From the NCBI GenBank assembly GCA_030340625.1, contig JAOPHQ010002056.1, forward strand, positions 37,162-101,161: DNA of 64,000 bases. Direction: 5' to 3'. Positions 10,973 to 20,995 of this stretch are shown piece after piece. Made by a program: the position numbers and the translations under genes. Source of the stretch: Merluccius polli (Eukaryota > Chordata > Actinopteri > Gadiformes > Merlucciidae). How positions within the stretch are numbered: position 1 is the first letter of the stretch; every line of letters starts with the position of its first letter. Below the pieces are notes generated by a model that ran no database searches, had not been told where the DNA came from, and saw nothing but the letters and a program-made list of their open reading frames with translations.

Positions 10973-12837
10973 ATGGCAGAGAGCTCAGCGTCTGTTTCGG
11001 AGGCCGAGGTTTCCTTCAAGAAGTTTGCGGTGCATGGAGACCCCAAGGCCACCGGGAAGGAGATGAACGGGAAGAACTTCGCCAAACTCTGCAAGGACTG
11101 CCGAGTCATCGACGGCAAGAACGTCACGGCAACCGACGTGGACATTGTCTTCACCAAGGTCAAGTAAGGGCAATTTCATCCTCTTTCGTAAGGACAAATA
11201 AATAAAGGCAAAATTATATATTCTGCGTCAAATAGGTGCATAGGTGCGCCACGGGTCTCTACACTGATGCTAGCATTTGGTTTGTATACAATAAAGTTTG
11301 GGTACCTTATGATTCAAGAGTCAAGACCAAGGCCAGACCAACACGAGACCATTTTCAAGACCATGGCTGTGATCATAACGACGGCTCAACATTAACACCA
11401 TTCCTCTGCTCAATTTCCCACAGAAAGAAAGCATTATTTCGGATTTTTTGTAAAATACAAATAGATGTACAGTATATACTGTGTGACAGAAGGCAATCCT
11501 TCAATCTGAAACACTGCATTTCCATATCACTGACCTTGGGAAAGGCTCAACACAGTGGGCTGAAGGAAACAGAAGTGTAAAAACACCTTAGACTTAATAC
11601 TGTGTCTAAATGAGGACTCCCCCCCAAAGTGTCACATCTGCCACTGATTGGTAACAGGCGGGTAATGATGTCAGCTGTGGTCTCAACTGGTCTTGAAATA
11701 AAAGTCCTGCTTGTCCGAGACCAAGTCAAGGCCGAGTAGAAATGCAGTCGATTCCAGGGCGAGACCGAGACCTTCAAAACATGGGACTGCAACGCTAATG
11801 TGTGTGTCCGCAGGGCAAAGGCAGCACGCGTGATCACCTTTGAGCAGTTCAACCAGGCCATGGCGGAGCTGGCTCCCAAGCGCTTCCGGGGGAAGGACCA
11901 GCAGGAGGCGCTGCCGCTGCTCTACGGCCTCATCGCCGGAAAGGGGCCTGCCAACGTGGGAGTCACCGTGAGTCACACCGGAAAAAAAACACAAGCCAAC
12001 AACGTCCTTTTCAGGGGGTTTGTTTGTGGCTGTTAGTTTGTCTCTCTCTCTGTCTCTCTGTGGTCTCTCTTAAAACTGATGATTGAGTCTCATGGTTCTT
12101 ATGCAATTTAATCAAGACAAAGTGGTCAAAGTCAGCAGAATTGCTGATTGCAGCTTTGGGACAACTTGGGTTGTCCTGGCTAAATATGAGTAGCCAGGAG
12201 GAGGCTGCTTGTGAATCCAACCGTTTAGGTGGATAGATTATGGATAAATTATGATTATGTGCTCATTCTTTTTTTTTTTTTATGTATACATATCAGCTAT
12301 GCGCCCAGATGTCACTCAGGTCTCTCTGTGGTATTTTTACATTATTTATTTTTAATTACAGAATGAAAGCTTGTCTGAAAGGAGCTCACTAATTTAGGGT
12401 CAGGAACGACGGGCAGAACAACAGCAGCAGAGTACTTGGAAGTTGTGACCCAGTACTCTGAGTACTTTGGGGATACTTCAGTATTTTCTGCAGTTGTAAT
12501 GTAAAGCCCGCCCGCTCAGACTCAGTGACACCATCACAAACTTGCGTCTGTTTTAGAGGAGCGGACGTGGATGTTTTGCTAGTGTCCCGTCTGAGATTAA
12601 CTACTAAAATACATCTTATCCTTCCTCTCTGTGGTCAACCCTCAGAAAGTGGCAAAGGCAGCGGCGGTGGACAGACTGACGGACTCTGCCAAATACACGG
12701 GGTCCCACAAGGAGCGCTTCGACGAGTCCGGGAAAGGGAAGGGGAAGGCCGGGAGAGAGGAATGTCCTGACACCAGCGGATACGTCGGCTCCTACAAAGG
12801 CCAAGGTTCATACGACGACAAAGTGAAGGAGGCCTAG
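10973..12837 (+). CDS. tppp2: Tubulin polymerization-promoting protein family member (p25-alpha family, TPPP2/TPPP3-like)
   Basis: TPPP-family proteins bind tubulin and stabilise or bundle microtubules in the cytoplasm. Coding exons are 10973-11163, 11814-11967 and 12646-12837. All introns are GT-AG, phases agree, and the product is 178 residues, close to the roughly 170-176 usual for the short TPPP2/3 members. Hallmarks seen are HGDPKATGKEMNGKNF, LCKDCRVIDGK, TDVDIVFTKVK, the p25-alpha core and the near-invariant VDRLTD...GSHKERFDESGKGKG followed by GYVGSYKG. The long N-terminal tail of TPPP1 is absent. The acceptor lies one base before the ATG, so the 5' UTR is in an upstream exon. Residues such as ITFEQF, LYGLIAGK and GREE favour TPPP2 over TPPP3, but paralogue assignment is tentative; family assignment is secure. 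Confidence 0.93.
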
Positions 12838-13876
12838 TCCAACGGGAAACTAACAATACAACGTCAACGGTTCAGTCACTCCTGAGGGGAAACATGTAAC
12901 CCAATATATAGGCCTATGTATAAATATACATATGATATCTATATATGCAATATAAGTCAAAAAAAGATATTATATAATATAAGTCAAGGTAAAAAGATGC
13001 AAATCTTTGCTTGACATTACTAGAAAATTAGAACAAGCAGCTACTAATATGGAGATTATTGAAAAGTTTAAAGTTTAATATATCTCAGCAGCATGTGTTT
13101 GAAAGAATACAACCTACATTCAATAACGGCAGCACCACAGCATGGTTATGCAAAGTACTACAACAACATTATGCTGTGTAATTGAAACGCTAGACATTTG
13201 CTATCGAGTTATTTAGCTTTTAATACAAAGCCACTTACAGTGAATTGAGATACAGCTGATGTTAGATGTTAGGATGCCTTCACATCCCCAACCTAAATGT
13301 TCCCCAAACAAGAGATCCCTGTTCAGCCACTTATCGGAAAACAGTAAATGAAAATCTTCACATAATTGCTTTCACAACTACTTTTGTTGTGAAGTGGTGT
13401 ACTATAGCTTTGGCTTTTTAAATGTGTTTCTCAGGAGAGTTTTGAAGCAGTGATAAAATATTTTTAATAGCACTAATAGAACGTTTGTTCGTAGATAACA
13501 TGTTTTGTTGGCAAATAATAAAATAGTGTCGCCCTGTGTCCCAGTTTTCTATATTTTAATGACAAATGTAAATGCTTTATTTCTTTTGTTTTATTTACAG
13601 CTCTTATAAGAATGCAGATTAGCATTAACATTTTAATCAGATCTCATTCTCTGTGTAAAAAATGAAGATGGTATTTAAAAACTTTTTTAGATTTAGATTT
13701 GTATTGCTTAATTTGTGTGCATATTGAGAGATTAATATTTAACTGCTTAGAAACAGTTCAGACACTTCAGAAACACATTAGAAAGAATCCACACACCGAT
13801 GTGATGAGGGAGTGACTCTACGAGAGGGGCCACACCCAGACATGACACAGGGAAAACAAGGACATGATCCTAAATG
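12838..13876. other. TPPP 3' UTR and AT-rich intergenic sequence
   Basis: AT-rich sequence after the TPPP stop, with several possible poly(A) signals (for example AATAAT/AATAAA-like motifs near 13,510). No other gene is seen. Confidence 0.4.
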
Positions 13877-13949
13877 CAACCCAGATGGGACTCGAACCCA
13901 CAATCCCCAGCTTCGGAGGCTGATACCTTATCCATTAGGCCACTGGGTC
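13877..13949 (-). tRNA. tRNA-Arg (anticodon CCG)
   Basis: The minus strand gives a full 73-nt cloverleaf. Acceptor GACCCAG pairs with CTGGGTT (first pair G-U, discriminator G), the D arm contains TGGCCTAATGGATAAGG (A box), and the anticodon loop is CTCCGAA with anticodon CCG. The T arm is GTGGGTTCGAGTCCCAT (B box). This matches the vertebrate tRNA-Arg-CCG pattern except for a D-stem C-to-T change and A at position 37. A TTTT run about 20 nt downstream (plus 13,853-13,856) can serve as the Pol III terminator. No intron and no encoded CCA, as expected for a nuclear gene. Confidence 0.92.
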
Positions 13950-15571
13950 TGTAGTCCCTGATTAAGACAAGTTACCATCAGATACAATGAGCAGCCCTGC
14001 CTCTGATTTACATCACAACACAGCTAGATAATGGCCAAGCAGAGTGCTAATCATGTGGAGCTAATGCCAGCTGCATGTGGGGGGGGGGGGGGGGATATAT
14101 CCTGATTTGTCAAGTCACATTTAAATATCAATGAACTCTGAAAACAAGCTACCCTGCAGGTTATACGAAAAATAACTGTTTGTGTAGCAGGAGGAGGACA
14201 GACGATGTTCCTAAATAGATAAGAAAGAGTCATCCATTTTTTGGCTGGTCTGCTAGTCATCACGAGTCACTGGCTTTTACAGACTTCCTTTTCAGAAAGC
14301 CGAGATACGGTTTCACTGCACAGCTATACGTGACCTTAATGTGTAGTAGCTAACACCTAGTCCCACCTGGTAATGTGACCCTATGAGGGGGCCGCACCTC
14401 CGGCTCGCAGCATACCTGGCCCTACAACAAAGCTCTTCTAGAGAATATGTTGTTTATGGACATAGGATGGATAGAAATAATATCTAATTCCTATAGCTAC
14501 TCTGCACTCTGTCCTTTTTGCACACTAAAATGCACAATAAATACAATTAGTTAGAATTAAAGATACTATGTATAAGAATCTGAAATTCATTATTGGCCCC
14601 TTTCAACAATCATAAACTAATGTCAGTTATAATCCTAAATAAACGTACATATTAAAAATGTATGAACATTTTTGCCATTATTTGCTCTTAGTTTAGTTTA
14701 GTTTATTTAATTTATAAAAGGACAGTGTGCAAGTACATTAATCATTTTAACAAATGAGAAGATGGTTGCACCAGATCTTAGACGTAATTTCCTTATTTTC
14801 CCGAAATAAAACCGAAATCAGCCCACCGGCGGTTTTCCGCAGCTGAGACAGTCGGCGAAGGTGTCATGTTTTAAGGGAAATTAAAACATGACACCTTCGC
14901 CTTCCAGCCCAGAGGTCGGAGGTCGTTGGGGCCGAGTGAGTAAGTGTTAATGACATTCTTTGCATCAAATTGTTTGCATCCTATCCAATTTGTTGCACCT
15001 AAAAACACAGCAAATTAGATTATATTTGTTGTTCACACACACACACACACACAGTCAGATAATCTAGGGCAAAAAAAGATATGATAAACAAGCAACAGCG
15101 CGATCTTATCAGTGAACCCGACACCTTTGGCCTCATAAACCACACACAGATTAGATGTTCCTACAATCTGGGGGCCGCCCATGCCACACTGGGGACCTCA
15201 AACAGGCCCGCCCCGTTCTGCCCTCCCCAGTCACACCTACGCCCAGGTATCTAGATGGTGACCTGGAGGCTGGAAGTGCAGATGCAATGGAGAAGTATCT
15301 CAGGGATTTGAAGCTTTCTATGGGTCGATTGTCCCCCCCAGCACCTGGCCACCAAGGATCCCTCCACCCACCTGGGGACTGAATGCACCTGTAAATAAAA
15401 CGCACCCGCCAGCCAAGAGCCTCAGTTCCTCTGCCTCGCAGGATTCAGTTGTTCTTCCCCTGGCTGGTGCTTTGAAACCGGCCTGACAGCTGCTGTTGGA
15501 GTGGATGTAAGGCGGAGGACAGGTCCTTGGCTACTGTGCTACAACCGCGTCGCGTCCTGCCGCCAGCGGAG
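13950..15571. other. Intergenic stretch with a hairpin, repeats and one unassigned ORF
   Basis: Contains a poly(G) run (about 14,080-14,093), the relative of the 895-1160 repeat (14,690-14,790), a 20-bp-stem hairpin (14,854-14,901) and a short (CA)n (about 15,035-15,052). It also holds a 75-codon plus-strand ORF at 15,155-15,382 with AATAAA 12 bases after its stop. I cannot identify that ORF (contains MEKYLRDLKLSMG) and see no supporting splice structure. Confidence 0.3.
14854..14901. repeat. Perfect 20-bp inverted repeat with 8-nt loop
   Basis: GGCGAAGGTGTCATGTTTTA at 14854-14873 is exactly reverse-complemented at 14882-14901, with AGGGAAAT between. It is far too perfect for chance and could be a MITE tip-to-tip remnant or a structured RNA. 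No flanking duplication was found. Confidence 0.85.
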
Positions 15572-17021
15572 ATGAGGGCTGTGGTGGATCTTCTGGTGGC
15601 TGTGGGCATGCTTCACCTCGCTAGAGCCAGGGGGCCGCCTAGGGGCCTCAGCCTCAGACAGGCAGCAGGTACGCCCTCCCACTGCCCCTCTCACAGAAGA
15701 TGACATCATTCATATTGATATTTATATAGATCATATTATGTTGATAGTCATTCATTGTGCTTGATTATAAACTGTCTGGCCAACTGTCATGGCCCATTCA
15801 TGTGTCGTTTGATGTGTTGAGCGATATCTCGCTTTGTTCAGGGATGTAAAGAGAGCACTTTCTAACCCTTTTAGAGTACTTACAACCAAGTGGAAGTAGT
15901 TAAGGTAAAAACCTAGTACCATGGTAAAAGTACAACTTTTAAAGTATTAAAGTATGCTCAAGTACCGAGACATAAACTTTAAGTGCATACACCTGTTGGT
16001 TTAGCTAATGGGGTTACATTTTCTATTAAAAAAAACCTGTATACAACAGTGTGTATTATTTCAAGTGTTGTGTATTAGTAAGTACATTATTATTGTAAGC
16101 CACTGTGAACCACATTTCCCCGAATTAGATAATAAACTAAAACTTGAAACTTGAGCGTTTTCTCGTACCTTGAGGGACGGCCCCTCGTAACAGTGTGGTT
16201 CCCCGCTTCCTCTCCCCGGTCAGTGGCGTTCCAGGGGGAGATCCCGTGTCCCAAGTGGGACTGTGAGTGTGCGTTCGGCCAGGTGGGGTGCTGCTGTGTG
16301 GGCGGCCGCTTGAGCGAGGTGGAAGAGCTCATCTTCTCCAGGCTGAGCGACATGTGGCAGAGCATCACCCAGCTGGACCGCAGCATCCAGGAAACCATAG
16401 GTACCACGGCAACCACGGGTGCCATGGCAACCACGGGTACCATGGCTACCGTAGGTACCATGGCAACCGTAGGTACCATGGCAACCATATAGGTATCATG
16501 GTAACCATATAGGTACCATGGCAACCATATAGGTACCATGGCAACCATAGATGCCATGGCAACCATAGATGCCATGGCAAGCATAGGTACCATGGCAACC
16601 ATAGGTATCATGGCAACCAGGATCGTATTCAAAATGTGATTATTAACATTATATATTATTAATTTCATAACTCATGTAGGACAGCTGGCAGGGCAGAGAC
16701 AAGCTGCAATATGAAGTAATATAATCTATGATGATGTGAATAATATCTTGGTTATGTCTGTGTTTTCTCAGGGGGAAGGAGGGTGGCTTTCACTGCCTCT
16801 GGGATTCCCAGCATGCACTGCTTCGGACCCTTCACCAGTGACAAGTCCATTCCCTACAGCAGCGTCTCCCTCAACCATGGAGATGGCTACAACCCTGCCC
16901 TAGGTAAGCGCAATTCTTCTTATTATGAAGATTACTATTATTTTCACTATATTATTATTATTATTATTATTATGACGATTACTATTTTTTTTTTTACTAT
17001 ATTATTATTATTATTATTATT

Positions 17022-17060
<39 letters not shown>

Positions 17061-20000
17061 ATTATTATTATTATTATTATTATTGTTATATGAACTATAG
17101 TATTATTAGTAATACTATTAGTAAAATAACCACTATTATTATTAATATTATGATTAATACCAGTATTATTATTAATTATCTATCATACTTCATCATAGTT
17201 GGGATTTTTCTCTTTGTTCTTAAATTGTTACAGTGTACAAAATATAAACTATCAACATCTATACTGTACTGTACATTATTTAGACCATGTAGACATACTA
17301 TGCATCAAAATGTGGAGCTCCTCGCAGAGACCGCTCATCTCAATTTCCTGGTGTTTATACTAGAGATAGCTCTAAATGTTCTCCACTTACACACACATTT
17401 CAATCTATAGCTGTTTTAATTATTATGGCAATACGGCACTTCAACATAGACAACATTGACAGAACTTGTACTGACACATCACAGTACGTTTCATACTAAC
17501 CCTAACCTAACCCTTATCTTACCCTAACTCTACTTGTATTTACACATCACAGTACGTTTCATACTAACCCTAACCTAACCCTTATCTTACCCTAACTCTA
17601 CTTGTATTTACACATCACAGTACGTTTCATACTAACCCTAACCTAACCCTTATCTTACCCTAACTCTACTTGTATTTACACATCACAGTACGTTTCATAC
17701 TAACCCTAACCTAACCCTTATCTTACCCTAACTCTACTTGTATTTACACATCACAGTACGTTTCATACTAACCCTAACCTAACCCTTATCTTACCCTAAC
17801 TCTACTTGTATTTACACATCACAGTACGTTTCACACTAACCCTAACCTAACCCTTATCTTACCCTAACTCTACTTGTATTTACACATCACAGTACGTTTC
17901 ATACTAACCCTAACCCAGGGGTCGGCAACCCAAAATGTTGAAAGAGCCATATTGGACCAAAAAAACAAAAAACAAATATGTCTGGAGCCGCAAAAAAATA
18001 AAAGCCTTATAGAAGCCTTATATTGAAGGCAACACATGCTGTATATATCTATAGTAGCTATATTAGCCTACTATCGAAATGACTAAGGGGGGGGGGGGGG
18101 GGGGCGCGGGTTCAAAAAGGAGGACAAATACGCGCCCGGCGCAGCGTCAAGCCAGACGCATATTTGTCCTCCTTTTTGAGAGCGCAATAGTAACACACCG
18201 CGTCCCCCCCCCCCCCGCCGGTCGTAGGTTCGCGGTGTGTTAATTGCGCGCACCACCCCCCCGTCGGCCGGAGTGTTACTTACAATCGCGCGCGCGCCCC
18301 CCCGTCGGCCGTAGGTCCGCGGTGTGTTACTATTGCGCGCCCCCCCCGTCGGCCGTAGGTCCGCGGTGTGTTACTATTGCGCGCCCCCCCGTCGGCCGTA
18401 GGTCCGCGGTGTGTTACTATTGCGCGCCCCCCCCGTCGGCCGTAGGTCCGCGGTGTGTTACTATTGCGCGCCCCCCCGTCGGTCGTAGGTCCGCGGTGTG
18501 TTACTATTGCGCGCCCCCCCGTCGGCCGTAGGTCCGCGGTGTGTTACTATTGCGCGCCCCCCTGTCGGCCGTAGGTCCGCGGTGTGTTACTATTGCGCGC
18601 CCCCCTGTCGGCCGTAGGTCCGCGGTGTGTTACTATTGCGCGCCCCCCTGTCGGCCGTAGGTCCGCGGTGTGTTACTATTGCGCGCCCCCCTGTCGGCCG
18701 TAGGTCCGCGGTGTGTTACTATTGCGCGCCCCCCCCGTCGGCTGTAGTCCGCGGTGTGTTACTATTGCGCGCAGCCGCCGGTTTGTTTACAACAGCCACC
18801 TGCCTGGCATCCCGCCTTACTGATAGAAACGTGTGTCGCAGGCTATGACGTAAATCTTCGTTGAGAGAAATGTTGAAATTTAATATTTATTCTACACATT
18901 TTTACAGCATTGAAAAACGTTAATAATGTTTGTGTCATGTTTGTTTTCCTACAGAAACCATATTAAAACAAAAAATATATTTCTCTCCACTGGCGCCGCC
19001 AGCCGGAATCCTGTACGCACTGTGCGTACAATTTTTTTTGGTGAAAAAAAAAAAAAAAGCAATTGTGAAAAAAAAAAGAAGCAATTTTATTTATTTTGAG
19101 GGGGTGTGATGAGGGTGTGACAAAGATGCTTGTTTGTAACAGGCTAAACGTGCTGAGCTCGTTGATTGTTAACCAATCACTGGAGGCCTAACGTAAAAGC
19201 CAATGATTGTCGTTTACGTCATTCATCTGTCACTTTTTGATTTCTGGCGCATATTTAGCTACCTACAGTCTATGATATTTACACTAAGCTATGTGATGAT
19301 TACGCCCGGTCCAGCCTATAGAAATGTCAAAAAGACAGTTGAGCCTTTTCCAGGCATTTGAAAAAAAGAGATCCAAACCCACGATCACAAACACGCAGCA
19401 GAGCAGCGATAATGAAGGTGCTACCAGCAGTCAGGCAGGACGTGAAGACGAGGTAGCTAGCTATGCTTCTAGCTCTTCTGCCTCTTTGGCGGTTGCAGCC
19501 GCTGTCAGTGAGGGTCCAAGCCCCGAGCCCGCCGAGAACACGGCAGCAGCAAAGGGTGGTCAGTGCTGCTGCATATGAAGATGACCTTGGCTGTGTTAAG
19601 GCTGATGAACTCAAAACGACATCCGATTCCGTTAAACTGAAAGCCATACAGTCCAGATTCAAGCCCCCCAGAGGGTGGGTACCCCCAGCTAGAGTCATAT
19701 GTGGGAAGCAGCGGAAAATACCGGAGGAATTTTTTTTTCGCGTCATCTCGCTTTCTTTTTTCTCTACTCTCCTTAGCTCCAAACTCACTCGTCTGCACCG
19801 CGATTATTAACCACAGTAGCCTATAGTTTTCCACACAACAGCCATATAACTCATGTCAGAATAACAACAGTCTCAGTAGATTAATGGACATTTTAATCTG
19901 TTATTTCACTAATACTGAAAACATTAGATTAGTATTTTTCCATTTGTTGTATTTGCCGTTCCTGTGCGTACTTTGAAATTGAACCCTGGCGGCGCCACTG

Positions 20001-20986
20001 TTTCTCTCCCCCATCTTTTTCCATTTTCAAACATTTTTGAAAAAGCTTCAGGGAGCCACTAGGGCTGCGCTAAAGAGCCGCATGCGGCTCCAGAGCCGCG
20101 GGTTGCCGACCCCTGCCCTAACCTAACCCTTATCTTACCCTAACTCTACTTGTATTTACACATCACAGTACGTTTCATACTAACCCTAACCTAACCCTTA
20201 TCTTACCCTAACTCTACTTGTATTTACACATCACAGTACGTTTCATACTAACCCTAACCTAACCCTTATCTTACCCTAACTCTACTTGTATTTACACATC
20301 ACAGTACGTTTCATACTAACCCTAACCTAACCCTTATCTTACCCTAACTCTACTTGTATTTACACATCACAGGACGTTTCATACTAACCCTAACCTAACC
20401 CTTATCTTACCCTAACTCTACTTGTATTTACACATCACAGTACGTTTCATACTAACCCTAACCTAACCCTTATCTTACCCTAACTCTACTTGTATTTACA
20501 CATCACAGTACGTTTCACACTAACCCTAACCTAACCCTTATCTTACCCTAACTCTACTTGTATTTACACATCACAGGACGTTTCGTACTAACCCTAACCT
20601 AACCCTAACTCTACTTGTACTGACACATCACATTAAGTTTAATTTGACGACCTCACCCATCGCGGGAATGTTGGTCCTGCTCCTCAGGCATCTTCACGGC
20701 GCCCTGCTCCGGCGTCTACTCCTTCTCCTTCACCACCTACTCCCGGGTGGCCGCTGCAAGGGATGTGTACTACCTGCTGCAGCTGATGAGGAACGGGGAG
20801 GCGATGGCGTCGGCGTGGGAGGAGAACCGGGCCGACTCGGAGGACAGCAGCACCCACACCATCCTCTTCTCCCTGGAGACAGGAGGTCAGGTGTACGTGT
20901 TGCTGCGCACCGGACGCCAGCTCTGCGGCGACACCTGGGGCCTCAACTCCTTCTCTGGTTATCTGGTGCACGCCATAGAGTCCTGA
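15572..20986 (+). CDS. Secreted C1q-domain protein (cerebellin / C1q-like family)
   Basis: Exons 15572-15668, 16224-16400, 16772-16903 and 20688-20986 join in phase to give 234 residues. Residues 1-19 (MRAVVDLLVAVGMLHLARA) are a signal peptide. A Cys-rich segment (CPKWDCECAFGQVGCCCVG, about 40-58) is followed by a short helical segment (LSEVEELIFSRLSDMWQSI). The globular C1q domain (about 97-234) has VAFTASG, GIFTAPCSGVYSFSF, the YYLLQL...SSTHTILFSLETGGQVYVLL core and the closing SGYLVHA strand. There is no Gly-X-Y collagen region, so it resembles cerebellin-type proteins more than C1QTNFs. Such domains trimerise and bind extracellular partners. Exact orthology is not decided. Intron 3 (3.8 kb) is filled with repeats and nested transposons. 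Confidence 0.88.
16401..16620 (+). repeat. 18-20 bp minisatellite beginning exactly at the exon-2 splice donor
   Basis: Starting at the donor itself, about twelve copies of GGTACCATGGCAACCATA (18 bp; some 20 bp) follow. The exon end CCATAG/GTACCA and each repeat junction CCATAGGTACCA are nearly the same sequence, so the array reiterates a donor-like motif. For the first five or so units the exon reading frame stays open, with a GTMATV-like hexapeptide period. Confidence 0.9.
16920..17095. repeat. (ATT)n/(GTT)n microsatellite
   Basis: Alternating ATT, T-run and GTT trinucleotide tracts within intron 3 of the C1q gene. Confidence 0.9.
17490..17915. repeat. 68-bp minisatellite with CCCTAACC core, left part
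   Basis: About six near-identical 68-bp units containing CTACTTGTATTTACACATCA and ACTAACCCTAACCTAACCC. The array resumes at 20,116 after a hAT insertion. The CCCTAA motif is telomere-like, but the unit is not a telomeric repeat. Confidence 0.9.
18290..18775. repeat. GC-rich minisatellite, 43-46 bp unit, about 11 copies
   Basis: Units consist of CCGTCGGCCGTAGGTCCGCG, then GTGTGTTACTATTGCGCG, then a variable C7-C9 run. The unit is CpG-rich. The same unit recurs at 62,135-62,360 inside a different hAT element. Confidence 0.92.
18988..20000 (+). mobile_element. Nested hAT element (1.0 kb) inside the 2.2 kb hAT element
   Basis: Ends are inverted repeats CACTGGCGCCGCCAG (left) and CTGGCGGCGCCACTG (right; one mismatch), bracketed by the 8-bp duplication TTTCTCTC at 18980-18987 and 20001-20008. 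It is an internally deleted copy that keeps the start of a transposase-like ORF. Being inside the outer element, it inserted later. Confidence 0.88.
19324..19578 (+). pseudogene. N-terminal fragment of a hAT-family transposase-like protein
   Basis: 84 codons beginning MSKRQLSLFQAFEKKRSK. This start plus a Ser/Glu-rich tail resembles the N-termini of TTF/ZMYM-type hAT transposases. A second frame just downstream (contains FKPPRGWVPPARVICGKQRK) looks like a frameshifted continuation, after which the right terminus follows. The zinc finger, DDE and dimerisation regions are absent, so it cannot be active. Confidence 0.5.
20116..20620. repeat. 68-bp minisatellite with CCCTAACC core, right part
   Basis: About seven more copies of the unit seen at 17,490-17,915, ending 70 bp before the last C1q exon. 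Confidence 0.9.
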
Positions 20987-20995
20987 CATGCCTGT

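Larger units (their letters stand above)
17916..20115. mobile_element. hAT DNA transposon (2.2 kb) inserted in the minisatellite
   Basis: Ends are a perfect 16-bp inverted repeat, CAGGGGTCGGCAACCC and its inverse, with an 8-bp target duplication CCCTAACC on both sides. Subterminal sequences (AGAGCCATATTGGACC on the left, AAGAGCCGCATGCGGCTC on the right) are characteristic of a widespread vertebrate hAT group. No transposase of its own is visible. It carries a poly(G) run, an 18-bp-stem hairpin (18,113-18,178), a GC-rich minisatellite and a second, nested hAT element. Confidence 0.92.

Noticed and set aside
15155..15382. 75-codon plus-strand ORF followed by AATAAA as a last exon
   Set aside because: No recognisable domain, no convincing acceptor and no upstream exon; kept only as an unassigned ORF.
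17490..20620. Interstitial telomere
   Set aside because: CCCTAACC occurs once or twice per 68-bp unit; there is no run of TTAGGG/CCCTAA.
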